A stretch of 64,000 nucleotides of DNA from CAZBSE01 sp964494385 (GCA_964494385.1 CAZBSE010000005.1:1-64000); one strand, 5' to 3'. Counted from the stretch's first letter, positions 9,911-19,250 are shown. Numbers and translations: made by a program. The notes: generated by a model not told the origin, from the sequence alone.

Positions 9911-10834
9911 ATGATAAGTGTAGAGGACTTAACTAAAAAATTCGGGGATATCACCGCAGTTGAAAATATTTCCTTTAATATAAATGAAAGTGAAATATTC
10001 GGGTTTCTTGGTCCCAACGGGGCGGGAAAGACCACCACCATAAGAATGCTCTCAACCCTTATTTCTCCAACCTCTGGAAAGATAATCATAGACAATAAAG
10101 ACCTCCAAGGCAAAGGAGAGTATATCAGGTCCATAACAGGGCTCTTAACCGAGTCTCCGGGAATGTATGATAAAATTTCTGCTTATGATAACCTCCTGTA
10201 TTACTCTGCCTTCTATGACATGCCCCCTTCCAGAAGAAAAGACAACATTGAAAAATATTTAAAGATGTTTGATCTCTGGGACAGAAAAGACGACCTGGCA
10301 GGCTCTTATTCCAAAGGCATGAAACAAAAACTGGCACTTTCCAGGGCACTGGTACATGAACCCAAAATACTGCTTCTGGATGAGCCGACCGCAGGCCTGG
10401 ATCCCGAAAGTGCTCATATGGTAAGGAATTTTATAGACAGCCTTAAAAAAGAAAAAATCACTGTTTTCCTCTGCACCCATAATCTCGAGGAGGCATCCTA
10501 TCTTTCGGACAGGGTCTGTATCATAAATAAGAAAATAATAAAGGTTGCCACTCTTTCCGAATTGCAAAACGATGATAAAAATAAAAGAGTGGAGATTGTA
10601 TTTGCAGATGATGCATACAGGTACCTTAAGATAATGGAAGGAATTGATAAAATAAAAGATATCACGATAGATAAAAACAGGGCAATTCTGGTAATAGAAG
10701 AACCGGAACTTTCAAATCCCCTGATTATCAGGAAACTGGTTAAAAACGGGATTAAAATTCTTTATTTTAACCAGGTAAAAGTAAGCCTGGAGGAAATTTA
10801 CCTCGATCTTGTAAAAAATGAAGGGAAAAAATGA
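9911..10834 (+). CDS. ABC-2 type transporter ATP-binding protein
   Basis: A 307-residue ATPase with Walker A GPNGAGKTTT near residue 37, signature SYSKGMKQKLALSRAL near 133, Walker B ILLLDEPTAGLDPE near 152, and the H-loop at THNLEE. The 90-residue C-terminal extension is typical of exporters of the NatA/DrrA class. It overlaps the permease gene by four bases (ATGA). Likely role: energising export of a sodium ion, drug or peptide together with the next gene; the substrate is not predictable. Confidence 0.9.
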   Translation: MISVEDLTKKFGDITAVENISFNINESEIFGFLGPNGAGKTTTIRMLSTLISPTSGKIIIDNKDLQGKGEYIRSITGLLTESPGMYDKISAYDNLLYYSAFYDMPPSRRKDNIEKYLKMFDLWDRKDDLAGSYSKGMKQKLALSRALVHEPKILLLDEPTAGLDPESAHMVRNFIDSLKKEKITVFLCTHNLEEASYLSDRVCIINKKIIKVATLSELQNDDKNKRVEIVFADDAYRYLKIMEGIDKIKDITIDKNRAILVIEEPELSNPLIIRKLVKNGIKILYFNQVKVSLEEIYLDLVKNEGKK

Positions 10835-11622
10835 AAAACGCAGGCATTATTTTTAAAAAAGAGATTAAAGAAGTTATACGAAATAAAAATATCTGGCTGC
10901 CTATTATTATAATTACCGTTATCTTTTCCATCGGCATGCCGCTTTTTATGATTATAGGAAGCGAATCCATACTTCGGGATGAGGATACAGTTAATTTTAT
11001 AACTAAAATGTTCGGGCAGGTCGAGGACCCGCTCAGGGTGCTTATAGGATTTATCCTGAAGCAGCTGCTTATTTTTCTTCTTGTGCTTCCGGCCATGGTT
11101 CCCAGTCTTATTGCACCTTCCTCTGTAATCATGGAAAAGGAGAATCAAACCCTGGAGCCTCTTCTGGCTACACCGGTCAAAACATCCGAACTTCTGCTGG
11201 GAAAGTCACTTACTGCCCTGGTTCCTGCTTTTGTCATTTCCACCATTAATTTTATTATACTGACTCTGGTGGTAGATATAGCCGCTTATTTAAAACTGGG
11301 CTATATGCCTCTTCCCACTGCAGAATGGGTCATTGTGGCTTTTCTGCTGAGCCCCATACTGTCTTTTATCCTTACCATGGCCAGCATCATAGTTTCTTCA
11401 AGGTCCACCGATATAAGATCCGCTCAGGGAATAGGTGCAATTATAATACTGCCCATATATCTTATTATCGGCCTCCAGATAGCGGGATTCTTCCTTCTAA
11501 ATTTTATTTACCTTCTTGTCGGCTGTCTGGTGCTGCTGGCAGTATGCCCGCTGGTACTTAGACTGGCGGTTAAGATTTTTGACAGAGAAAATATACTCAC
11601 CCGATGGAAGATGAAAGCTTAA
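10831..11622 (+). CDS. ABC-2 type transporter permease
   Basis: A 263-residue integral membrane protein with about six hydrophobic segments and a large extracytoplasmic loop after the first (roughly residues 45-70). The motif EKENQTLEPLLATPV near residue 105 is a hallmark of ABC-2 permeases such as NatB. It is translationally coupled to the ATPase and converges with the phosphatase gene 9 bases beyond its stop. It forms the membrane channel of the exporter. Confidence 0.88.
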   Translation: MKNAGIIFKKEIKEVIRNKNIWLPIIIITVIFSIGMPLFMIIGSESILRDEDTVNFITKMFGQVEDPLRVLIGFILKQLLIFLLVLPAMVPSLIAPSSVIMEKENQTLEPLLATPVKTSELLLGKSLTALVPAFVISTINFIILTLVVDIAAYLKLGYMPLPTAEWVIVAFLLSPILSFILTMASIIVSSRSTDIRSAQGIGAIIILPIYLIIGLQIAGFFLLNFIYLLVGCLVLLAVCPLVLRLAVKIFDRENILTRWKMKA

Positions 11623-11631
11623 GATTACCTT

Positions 11632-13095
11632 TTACCTGTAAACCAATCTTCCTTCTATATTTCTGGAAATATTCTGGTTATCCCTTAGATACTCTTCCAG
11701 GACTTCCTGTGCCGAGGTGGTTATTACCTTATGCTGACCCGCTTTCATCAGTTCATTATTGGCAGCATTAAGATAAGCACCGGAATTGCTGAAGTGATAT
11801 CCCTGAAGGCAGATGGTATAAAATCCGTTATCATTAACAGGACTGCCGCTAATATCCAGTGATATGAGCTCCCCTTTCCTATCATCATAAACTGCTCTTA
11901 CACCGCTGTTTACCTGATAACATTCTCCTTCACTGTTTCTATTTTCCTTTCTCATGATATAGGAAAATATTTTTTTAAGGACGGAACCCTTTACCTTATA
12001 ACGATTTAAAAAATCATCATAAGGGAAGCAGGTTTTAAAATCTTTCAAGGTTACAATGGGACCAATTTCTTTTACTCTTATAGAGCCGCTTCCTACCAGC
12101 ACAACATCCGCCTGTGAGGTTTCTCCAAAAGCATCTGCTACCAGATTCCCCAGAGAAGTCTCAATCTCGCGTGCAGGGTGGGTTAATTTTTTGGATAACT
12201 TACAGATTATAGTATTATATTTTCTATCAACCACATCCCTAAAAGAATTTATATAATCCTGAAGATCCTTGTCCGGCTCTGCCAGATTGCTGTCTATGGG
12301 AATAAGCTTCCATTTGAAATCAACGATACTGTTGGTATCATCGTCCACTACAAGATCAAACCTTCCAATCTGGTCCGAGCCTACCCCTGCCTGGGTTATC
12401 AGAATATTATTAACCTTTTCCGGTTTATTCAGAACGGTATGGGAATGGCCGCCAATAATCAGATCCACTCCCCACTGAGGCTTTAAAAGTTTTGCAAGTT
12501 CTATGTCTGATTCAAAACCGATATGGGTAAGCAGTATGGTCAGATCAATATCATCATTCTTGTAGGCATTGGTTATCTTGCCTACTTCCTTGCTGGCTTC
12601 TTCAAGGGATATGAAGCTTCCGATTAGCTCATCCTGTTTGATGGAATCAAGAACTTTCTCCGTGATTATACCTGTAAATAAAATATCAAAACCGGCTTTT
12701 TTGATGATTATATAAGGCGTCATCAGTCTTTTATTGTATTTCTTTACATAAAGATTGGCATTTACCAGAGGAAAATTGGCAACTTTTTCCAGAAACAGCA
12801 GATGGGGAAGGCCGTAATCAAGCTCATGATTCCCCAGTGAAACCACGTCCGGGGCCAGGTAATTCATAATCTCTATGGTAGAAATTCCTTTATATTCCGA
12901 ATCTATAAGCGAACCCTGCACCATATCGCCTGAAATAACATACAGGACATTTTCCTCTTCCGCTCTTACTTTATTGATATAACCGGAAAGCAGGGCCAGA
13001 CCCCCTATTAAATTTCCCTGCCCCTTTTTTACTTCTGCCAGAAAATCTCCGTGTATATCATTTGAATGAAGTATGGTAAATTTCTTTGTTTTCAT
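11632..13095 (-). CDS. 5'-nucleotidase/UDP-sugar hydrolase-like metallophosphatase, cytosolic
   Basis: A 487-residue protein with the calcineurin-like N-terminal domain (HSNDIHGDF, SGDMVQGS, GNHELDYG, THIGFESDIEL, GGHSH hold the dimetal site) and the 5'-nucleotidase C-terminal domain from about residue 290. Family members are usually exported, but this one begins directly with MKTKKFTILHSND and has no signal peptide, so it is likely cytoplasmic. It would hydrolyse nucleotides, UDP-sugars or a cyclic nucleotide intermediate. It stands downstream of, and in the same direction as, the SUF and Feo genes, but 30 bases past the SUF gene. Confidence 0.87.
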   Translation of the reverse strand: MKTKKFTILHSNDIHGDFLAEVKKGQGNLIGGLALLSGYINKVRAEEENVLYVISGDMVQGSLIDSEYKGISTIEIMNYLAPDVVSLGNHELDYGLPHLLFLEKVANFPLVNANLYVKKYNKRLMTPYIIIKKAGFDILFTGIITEKVLDSIKQDELIGSFISLEEASKEVGKITNAYKNDDIDLTILLTHIGFESDIELAKLLKPQWGVDLIIGGHSHTVLNKPEKVNNILITQAGVGSDQIGRFDLVVDDDTNSIVDFKWKLIPIDSNLAEPDKDLQDYINSFRDVVDRKYNTIICKLSKKLTHPAREIETSLGNLVADAFGETSQADVVLVGSGSIRVKEIGPIVTLKDFKTCFPYDDFLNRYKVKGSVLKKIFSYIMRKENRNSEGECYQVNSGVRAVYDDRKGELISLDISGSPVNDNGFYTICLQGYHFSNSGAYLNAANNELMKAGQHKVITTSAQEVLEEYLRDNQNISRNIEGRLVYR

Positions 13096-13125
13096 AATGA
13101 GCCTTTCAGTTGTATATTCTCCTTT

Positions 13126-14046
13126 TTAACCAAGCATACCCTCGATTATAAGGTCGATTGCCTTATCCTCACTTATTCTTCTGGACATTAAGGTTTGAAG
13201 CTGTCTTGTGTCCACACTGCCAATTGCGGCTTCATGGGTGACTTGTGCCGTTGAATTTTTTACTTCAACAATAGGTATCGCACTTGCAACCGCATTGTCC
13301 CGTATTATTTCACTGCAGTCCACATGACCCCTCGAGTACCGCCCCGAAGCAATTAATTTGTTAATGATTTCGGCTCTGGCATTATGTCTCAGCGCTATTT
13401 TTGATCTTAAGACTCCTCTTGCATTCTCACCTATAAGCTGGCCTGCTTCTTTTATTTTTATGACATCATTCCCGGTTCCGCTTATCCTGGTTGCCAGTTC
13501 CATAACGCTATCTTTTTTGCAAACAATTTCATAGTCAATATCTATGGTTCCGACTCTCCCTTTCAAGAGCTCGAATTCTGTTTTAAATCTGGCCCTTTCC
13601 TCCAGTACTATACGTGCTTTTGGAATTACAGTTGTTCCTCCATATTCGCCGTGGATATGTCTCTCATAATAAGAATAGCGGGAACCCTTTCCTACCCTTA
13701 TTTTCCCATCCATTATATGCTTCACATCAGTTGCATTGGGGAAAACACAATGTGCCAGGATTGAAATGCCGGAGTTTTCTTCAGTTTCTACATTTATTAT
13801 AATCTTCTGTATCGCCTGGCTGTCGGTTATTCCGAAACAGAGATGCACGGGGTTTTCTATGACTGTATTTTTCTTGAGCCTGATCTCCACATTTACCCCA
13901 TCTTTAATTTCCCTGGCTTTAACCACCAGTCCTTCAACAGTATTTGAATCTATAATTTTATCTTTATTGATCACCAGGCGCGCAGTATTTTTATCGCCTA
14001 AAACCGGATGGATACCGGCTATTTTATAAATATTCTCAATGTTCAC
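13126..14046 (-). CDS. Minimal-type SufB/SufD scaffold protein (SmsB-like)
   Basis: A 306-residue SufB/SufD-family protein, much shorter than E. coli SufB (about 495). It retains the beta-helix core and the C-terminal motifs RGHVDCSEI (conserved Cys) and THEAAIGSVD, followed by the LMSRRISEDKA helix. The start is a GTG one base after the sufC stop. Together with SufC this matches the two-gene minimal SUF-like system described in archaea and anaerobic bacteria, in which one short SufB forms the scaffold without SufD, SufS or SufU. Role: iron-sulfur cluster assembly in the cytoplasm. Confidence 0.85.
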   Translation of the reverse strand: MNIENIYKIAGIHPVLGDKNTARLVINKDKIIDSNTVEGLVVKAREIKDGVNVEIRLKKNTVIENPVHLCFGITDSQAIQKIIINVETEENSGISILAHCVFPNATDVKHIMDGKIRVGKGSRYSYYERHIHGEYGGTTVIPKARIVLEERARFKTEFELLKGRVGTIDIDYEIVCKKDSVMELATRISGTGNDVIKIKEAGQLIGENARGVLRSKIALRHNARAEIINKLIASGRYSRGHVDCSEIIRDNAVASAIPIVEVKNSTAQVTHEAAIGSVDTRQLQTLMSRRISEDKAIDLIIEGMLG

Positions 14047-14047
14047 T

Positions 14048-14779
14048 TCAGGACCCCATTTCCTCGGGTAAATTCTTATGATGGCAGGGGATACATCTTC
14101 CTTTAAAGTATTTGCTTATTTCCTGAATCGTTCCCTCCTGGATTATGCTGCCGCTGCATAGGAGAAAGGCATATTCCGCCTGTTTTAAGACCGCCAGACT
14201 GTGGGTTATCAAAATAATCGTGGAGCCGCTGGCCTTAAGGAATTTAATGGCACCAAATATATTTTCAAGTGAAACTATATCTATACCGGAATCGGGTTCA
14301 TCCAGAATAGCTATCTTTGGGTTCATGGCAATAACAGAAGCCAGTTCAATCCTTTTTCTCTCTCCGCCGCTTAGACTCCTATCAACTGCTCTTTCCAGAT
14401 ATTCACCAGGATCCAGACCCACTTTCTCCAGTACGCCTGCAACGGATTTTAGATCCTTATTTTTAGAGGATACCCTGATAAACTTTTCAACCGTTATGCC
14501 CTCAAACCTTGCAGGTTCCTGCCAGGCAAGCGTTATGCCCTTTTTTGCCCTCTGGTAGACATTTAAATCTTTAATGGAGCTGCCGTTGTATAATATCTCT
14601 CCCTCAAAATTCCTGTATCCGTCAAGGCCCATTATGGCAAATCCAAGAGTTGATTTTCCGGCACCGTTAGGGCCCACAACAGCATGAATATAATCTTTTT
14701 TTAAATCTATATTCAAGTTATTTAAAATATTCTTTCCGTTCAGATTCAGGCTTAAACTTTTTATTTTAAGTATTCCCAT
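14048..14779 (-). CDS. sufC: Fe-S assembly ATPase SufC (SmsC-like)
   Basis: A 243-residue soluble ABC ATPase: Walker A GPNGAGKSTLGF near residue 36, signature DRSLSGGERKRIELASV near 137, Walker B IAILDEPDSGIDI near 160, H-loop THSLAVL. The SGGERKR signature and the DSGID motif are typical of SufC rather than transporter ATPases. It is directly followed by the short SufB gene and probably drives its conformational cycle. No cysteine desulfurase gene is within the window. Confidence 0.9.
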   Translation of the reverse strand: MGILKIKSLSLNLNGKNILNNLNIDLKKDYIHAVVGPNGAGKSTLGFAIMGLDGYRNFEGEILYNGSSIKDLNVYQRAKKGITLAWQEPARFEGITVEKFIRVSSKNKDLKSVAGVLEKVGLDPGEYLERAVDRSLSGGERKRIELASVIAMNPKIAILDEPDSGIDIVSLENIFGAIKFLKASGSTIILITHSLAVLKQAEYAFLLCSGSIIQEGTIQEISKYFKGRCIPCHHKNLPEEMGS

Positions 14780-14863
14780 TTTACAGTTCTAAATCAGTAA
14801 ATTTATGATCATATCCGGGATAATATTTTTAATTACATCAAGGACAGTAATTATTATACACTT

Positions 14864-15016
14864 TCATCTGCATTTATCCTCAATTTCTTTATCGCATTCA
14901 TCAGAAAAAGGACAGGCAGAACAAGCGCCTCTGGCTTTAAACTGCCTTACCGCAAACCATATGACTATACCAAGTGCCGCGGCACCTATTAAAATTACCA
15001 GTATTATTTCTAACAT
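14864..15016 (-). CDS. FeoB-associated Cys-rich membrane protein
   Basis: A 50-residue ORF starting with ATG at 15016 and preceded by a good ribosome binding site (GAGGTGAT, about 5 bases). It has one N-terminal membrane helix (residues 2-21) followed by a short cytosolic tail with CSACPFSDEC and a further Cys at 49. This is the arrangement of the small FeoB-associated Cys-rich proteins (analogous to FeoC/FeoD proteins) that follow feoB in many anaerobes. It begins 92 bases after the feoB stop, on the same strand. Proposed role: accessory to ferrous iron import. Confidence 0.85.
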   Translation of the reverse strand: MLEIILVILIGAAALGIVIWFAVRQFKARGACSACPFSDECDKEIEDKCR

Positions 15017-15108
15017 AGATCATCACCTCACCAAAATCCGAACAAATAAAACTTCTTCCTCTGTCTGCCCGGATTATTTAAAAAGACAATATGTATCTTG
15101 CCCGAAAA

Positions 15109-17250
15109 TCAAATAAAAAGCCTTCCTATCTGAAACACCAGAAAGGATACCATCCAGGCAAGAAACAGTGTATACCCCATCTGAAAAAACATTTCCTTTG
15201 TGCCAGCTTCTTTCCTGAATACAACCATAGCTGTCAGGCAGGGAAAGTACAGCAGTGTAAACAGCATAAAGTTATACCCCACCAGGGGGTGGTAATTTTT
15301 ATTCAGTACAGTCTTTAAAGGTTCCGATTGCCCGTCTGCCTCCTCTATACTGTAAAGAGTCCCCATGGTAGATACTATTACTTCCTTTGCTGCGATTCCC
15401 GAAATGGCAGCAACTGTCATTTTCCAGTCGAAGCCGAGCAGCTTAAATACCGGCTCAGCAAAACGGCCTATTCTTCCTGCCGCTGAATATGCCAGCCTCT
15501 CGCCTGCCATTTTACCCTCCACTGCAGCTATCTGCTCTTTATAATACTGCTGGGTTATGGTACCCGATTGGTATGACTGTTCTATTTCATCAATCTGCCC
15601 ATGGTAATCTGTAGAGTAATTATTTCCAATCATGGGGAAGGTAAACGCTATCCACATCAGTATGGATATGGCCAGAATAACCGTGCCTGCCTTTTTTACA
15701 TACATCCAGGTCCTCTCCCAGGTATGGATCAGCACACCCTTAAGGGTTGGAACACGATACGGAGGCAATTCCATAACAAAGGGATCAGACATACCTTTAA
15801 ATCTAGTTGAACGTAGCACCTTGGCCATTACCACAGCCATAATTACACCTATTATATAAATTGAAAATATTACATTTCCGGCAATTGCCGGGAAAAAAGC
15901 CCCTGCGAACAAAATATAAACCGGAAGGCGCGCCCCGCAGCTCATAAATGTATTTATATGCATGGTCAGCAGCCTGTCACCTTTATTTTCAAGAATTCTT
16001 GAGCCCATATATGCCGGTACGGTACAACCAAATCCTATAACCAGCGGAATAAAGGATTTTCCATGGAGTCCTATTTTATGCATTATCCTGTCCATGACAA
16101 ATGCTGCCCTTGCCATATACCCTGAATCCTCAAGAACAGCTATACTTAAAAACAGCAGCATTATATTGGGTGTGAAAACAATTACACCCCCTACACCACC
16201 TATTATTCCGTCCACCAGAAGTGAACTAATAAGTCCTTCCGCCATGTTGCTGGTTATAATTTCACTTAACTTCCCAAAACCTATATCAATCCAGTTCATA
16301 GGATACTTGCCGACTGTAAAGACGAATTGGAACATAAGCCACATTATTAAAGCAAATATCGGTATCCCAAGTACCCTGTTTGTAAGTATCCTGTCAACTT
16401 TCTCGCTTATGTCCAGCCTACCGGTGTCAACCTCTCTATAGGATTCCATAAGGGCACCGTTGATAAACCCATATCTTGCCTCTGCAATTATTACCTCAGG
16501 AGTATTCCTTAAAATACTGGTTATATGATTTATTGAACCTGTAATTTCTTTTTCGATTTTTTGATATTTTGAGCCCAGAGTTTCTTTAAGAACATTAATA
16601 ATCTCATTATCCTGCTCCAGAAGCTTTACTATGATCCATTTTGTATCGAACTTCAGGGGAGGAATTTTTTCTCTTTTAAAAATCGCTGTAATTCTGTTTA
16701 TTTCATTCTCTACTTCTTCACCATATTTTATTTCAATTTTTTTCTTCTTTTTACTGTTTACTTCTTCAATCACCGATCCCAGTACCTCTTTGCTGCCCAG
16801 CCCCTTGCAGCCTACAGTTTCCACAATAGGTGCGCCCAGAAGTTCGGATAGCAGGTCTATATCTATTTTCTTACCGCTTTTTTTGGCAATGTCAGCCATA
16901 TTTAATACCAAAACCAGCGGTGAATCAAGTTCAATCAACTGTGTCGCAAGGTAAAGATTACGTTCCAGATTTGAGGAATCAATGATATCCACAACTACAT
17001 CGGGTTTCTCGTCAATTATGAAATTTCTGGCTACAATCTCTTCCATGGAGTACGCAGTAAGGCTGTAAATCCCGGGGAGGTCAACTACATTTATCCTGTA
17101 CCCTTTATATTCAACTACCCCTGTCTTTTTTTCAACCGTAACACCGGGATAATTGCCTACATGCTGTCTTAGACCGGTTAAGTTATTAAAGACTGTTGTT
17201 TTACCAGAATTGGGGTTTCCTGCCAGGGCAATGGTTATTTTACTCTTCAT
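15109..17250 (-). CDS. feoB: Ferrous iron transporter FeoB
   Basis: A 713-residue protein: an N-terminal G domain (G1 GNPNSGKT near residue 11, G2/G3 region with DLPGIYSL near 57, G4 NMAD near 118), the helical GDI domain, then a membrane domain with two Gate repeats containing GFGCTVPAYMGSR and the paired Cys-containing segment MSCGARLPVY. It imports Fe(II) across the inner membrane. Its start overlaps the end of feoA by 11 bases. The full length agrees with the family (about 700-770). Confidence 0.95.
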   Translation of the reverse strand: MKSKITIALAGNPNSGKTTVFNNLTGLRQHVGNYPGVTVEKKTGVVEYKGYRINVVDLPGIYSLTAYSMEEIVARNFIIDEKPDVVVDIIDSSNLERNLYLATQLIELDSPLVLVLNMADIAKKSGKKIDIDLLSELLGAPIVETVGCKGLGSKEVLGSVIEEVNSKKKKKIEIKYGEEVENEINRITAIFKREKIPPLKFDTKWIIVKLLEQDNEIINVLKETLGSKYQKIEKEITGSINHITSILRNTPEVIIAEARYGFINGALMESYREVDTGRLDISEKVDRILTNRVLGIPIFALIMWLMFQFVFTVGKYPMNWIDIGFGKLSEIITSNMAEGLISSLLVDGIIGGVGGVIVFTPNIMLLFLSIAVLEDSGYMARAAFVMDRIMHKIGLHGKSFIPLVIGFGCTVPAYMGSRILENKGDRLLTMHINTFMSCGARLPVYILFAGAFFPAIAGNVIFSIYIIGVIMAVVMAKVLRSTRFKGMSDPFVMELPPYRVPTLKGVLIHTWERTWMYVKKAGTVILAISILMWIAFTFPMIGNNYSTDYHGQIDEIEQSYQSGTITQQYYKEQIAAVEGKMAGERLAYSAAGRIGRFAEPVFKLLGFDWKMTVAAISGIAAKEVIVSTMGTLYSIEEADGQSEPLKTVLNKNYHPLVGYNFMLFTLLYFPCLTAMVVFRKEAGTKEMFFQMGYTLFLAWMVSFLVFQIGRLFI

Positions 17251-17542
17251 TCTCCAGCTCTCTTATTAGAATCTTTCCGGCCATCCCTCTTCCAATTGCA
17301 AACTTGGTACCCTTGACTATAATACAAAGAGGACCGCCCCTGGATGCTCGTGAGACATAAAAAATCTCATAAGGAATAAATCCCATTGCGCAGAGGTGAG
17401 AATTAAGCCTGCACCCTCCGTTGATGCTTTCTATCCTGTACTTCTTCCCGGGGACCGCGTCAATGAGCCTTATAACTTCCCCCCCGGGCATTGGAGCTTT
17501 CCAGTTTATCCTGCCCTTATGTCTTAAACCCCATCTTCTCAT
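17240..17542 (-). CDS. feoA: Ferrous iron transport protein FeoA
   Basis: The ORF has 100 codons, with an SH3-like FeoA domain over the last 80 residues (RLIDAVPGKKY, then CRLNSHLCAMGFIP). The first 17 residues are basic and atypical; an internal ATG at 17491 with GGAAAG upstream gives an 83-residue protein closer to family length. FeoA stimulates FeoB. A perfect 14-bp palindrome lies 26 bases upstream of the longer start. Confidence 0.87.
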   Translation of the reverse strand: MRRWGLRHKGRINWKAPMPGGEVIRLIDAVPGKKYRIESINGGCRLNSHLCAMGFIPYEIFYVSRASRGGPLCIIVKGTKFAIGRGMAGKILIRELENEE

Positions 17543-17567
17543 TTAAATTTAACCCTATTAATTTATA

Positions 17568-17581
17568 TTAGACATGTCTAA
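17568..17581. promoter_or_regulatory. DtxR/MntR-type operator upstream of feoA
   Basis: TTAGACATGTCTAA is a perfect 14-bp palindrome in the short region between feoA and the DtxR-type regulator. The TTAG/CTAA arms match the half sites typical of DtxR, IdeR and MntR boxes. It is the best candidate for iron-dependent repression of the feo operon. Confidence 0.6.
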
Positions 17582-17656
17582 CTTTAATAGGTTTATATAT
17601 ATTTGTCAAGTTTTTTTAAAAATTTTGAAAAATATAATGAGAAGGACCGGAATTAC

Positions 17657-18130
17657 TTATTTTGCAGTATTATTTCCGGTACAACCAGCAGGGTGCCTTC
17701 CGTGTTTTGCATAATAGTTAAAGTTCTTCAGCCATCTGGGATACCCTTCGGGACAAGTATCTATAAATTTAGTAAGTTTCATTATCCTGTCCAATGATTC
17801 TGCGCTGATGTAATGTTCAATGTTGCAAGCGTCTTCCTTTGAAGTATTACTACTCACACCGAGGATATCATTAAAAAACTTATACAACTTTTTATGCTTA
17901 TCGTATACTTCTTTTGCCAGTCTTTTCCCTTTATCTGTTAATTCCAGATATGCATACTTTTCATGTGTTACCAGTTCTTTTTCGATCAGCTTTCTAACTG
18001 CATCGACCACCGATGGCGTTTTTACCTTTAAGAATTTTGCAATTTCCTTTACCCTAGTCACTTTATTATCAATACTTATTAAATATATTGCTTCCAGGTA
18101 ATCTTCCATACTTTGAGATAATTTCTTCAT
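17657..18130 (-). CDS. DtxR/MntR-family metal-dependent repressor
   Basis: A 157-residue regulator with the N-terminal winged helix (MEDYLEAIYLIS, KEIAKFLKVKTPSVVDAVRKL recognition helix near 27-50) and the dimerisation/metal domain (KLYKFFNDILG, EDACNIEHYIS with metal ligands near 98-107). The C-terminal SH3 domain of DtxR/IdeR is absent; instead there is a short Cys-containing tail (FIDTCPEGYP and HPAGCTG). It lies upstream of feoA on the same strand. With operator-like palindromes in front of both genes it probably represses itself and feoAB when iron (or manganese) is replete. Confidence 0.85.
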   Translation of the reverse strand: MKKLSQSMEDYLEAIYLISIDNKVTRVKEIAKFLKVKTPSVVDAVRKLIEKELVTHEKYAYLELTDKGKRLAKEVYDKHKKLYKFFNDILGVSSNTSKEDACNIEHYISAESLDRIMKLTKFIDTCPEGYPRWLKNFNYYAKHGRHPAGCTGNNTAK

Positions 18131-18160
18131 TCTATTTTCATCCTGAAATAAACTAAAATT

Positions 18161-18176
18161 GTTAGATAAACCTAAC
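18161..18176. promoter_or_regulatory. Operator-like inverted repeat upstream of the DtxR-type gene
   Basis: GTTAGATAAACCTAAC has GTTAG and CTAAC arms separated by six bases, 31 bases upstream of the regulator start. It shares the TTAG...CTAA half sites with the palindrome in front of feoA, suggesting autoregulation. Confidence 0.5.
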
Positions 18177-18242
18177 TATAGACACTAATATAATCTTTGT
18201 CAAATCCGGGAAAATTATCTTAACCTTGTGTTGCAGTATGGG

Positions 18243-19250
18243 CTATATTACCACTCTATCCCTGCCTCTGGCTTTCGCCTTATACAGGGCATCATCGGCA
18301 TATTTTATGAGTTGTTCGGGCTCTTCTGCATCAGAAGGGTAGCTTGAAACACCTATACTTATGGTAAGATTACCGGAAGGTTCTATTTTTTCTTCACCGT
18401 CAAATTTCTTCTTACTTACAGCTTCACGCAGCCTCTCAGCAAAAACCCTGGCGTTTTCTTTATTGGTTTCGCCACAAATCACAGAGAATTCTTCCCCCCC
18501 GTAGCGGTATATTCTGTCAATTGTCCTTTTACTTTTCAAGAATAATCCTCCTATTTGCCTGAGGATTGTGTCTCCCATCTGATGACCGTGATAATCGTTA
18601 TATTTTTTGAAATGGTCAATATCTATCATAAGCAAGGACAGGCTCTTTAAATACCTTTTGGCCTCAATTATGGAATATTCTAAATCTGTATCAAATTTTC
18701 TTCTGTTAAAAACGCCGGTTAATTCATCCACTATGGTCAGCATCTTTATCCTTTTATAATTTAATGCCCTCTCTATTGCCACAGAAATTTCGTGAGCCAG
18801 GATGTTTAAAAAATATTCATGCTTGCTGGAAAAAGCATTGGTCTTTCTGGAATCAATATAAATAATTCCTTTTACTTCTTCTTTTACTATAATAGGGATG
18901 CATATCATTGAAGTCGTCTGTTCGCCTTTGGGAATACAGTACTTGAAGTAAGAATTTTCGATATTGCCGATAAAAAGTTTATTCTTTGTGGATAATATAT
19001 ACTTTATCAGCGGCATTTCCTTGCTGAATTCCACACTCCTTATGCTCTTACCAAAGCCGACTTCACTCTGCAGCTTTACTCCATCTTCATTTATCAGGAT
19101 TATGGCACACCCGTTACAGTTTATTACCTTGAAAACCTTTTCCACAATCAAATCACAAACTTTTTCAAGCTCAAGTTCAGATCCTATGGAACTTGCTATA
19201 CCGAAAATTGCTTTTAAAATTTTTAAATCAATATTCTCTTTATGACTCAT
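18243..19250 (-). CDS. GAF-GGDEF diguanylate cyclase
   Basis: A 335-residue cytosolic protein with an N-terminal GAF domain (about 10-160) and a GGDEF domain (about 168-335). The active-site motif is YGGEEF, and an inhibitory RxxD site (RTID) precedes it by five residues, so it should be an active, product-inhibited c-di-GMP synthase. The FNRRKFD and DIDHFKKYND motifs are intact. It has no membrane segment; the GAF domain probably senses a small ligand or redox state. It is a single-gene unit. Confidence 0.92.
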   Translation of the reverse strand: MSHKENIDLKILKAIFGIASSIGSELELEKVCDLIVEKVFKVINCNGCAIILINEDGVKLQSEVGFGKSIRSVEFSKEMPLIKYILSTKNKLFIGNIENSYFKYCIPKGEQTTSMICIPIIVKEEVKGIIYIDSRKTNAFSSKHEYFLNILAHEISVAIERALNYKRIKMLTIVDELTGVFNRRKFDTDLEYSIIEAKRYLKSLSLLMIDIDHFKKYNDYHGHQMGDTILRQIGGLFLKSKRTIDRIYRYGGEEFSVICGETNKENARVFAERLREAVSKKKFDGEEKIEPSGNLTISIGVSSYPSDAEEPEQLIKYADDALYKAKARGRDRVVI

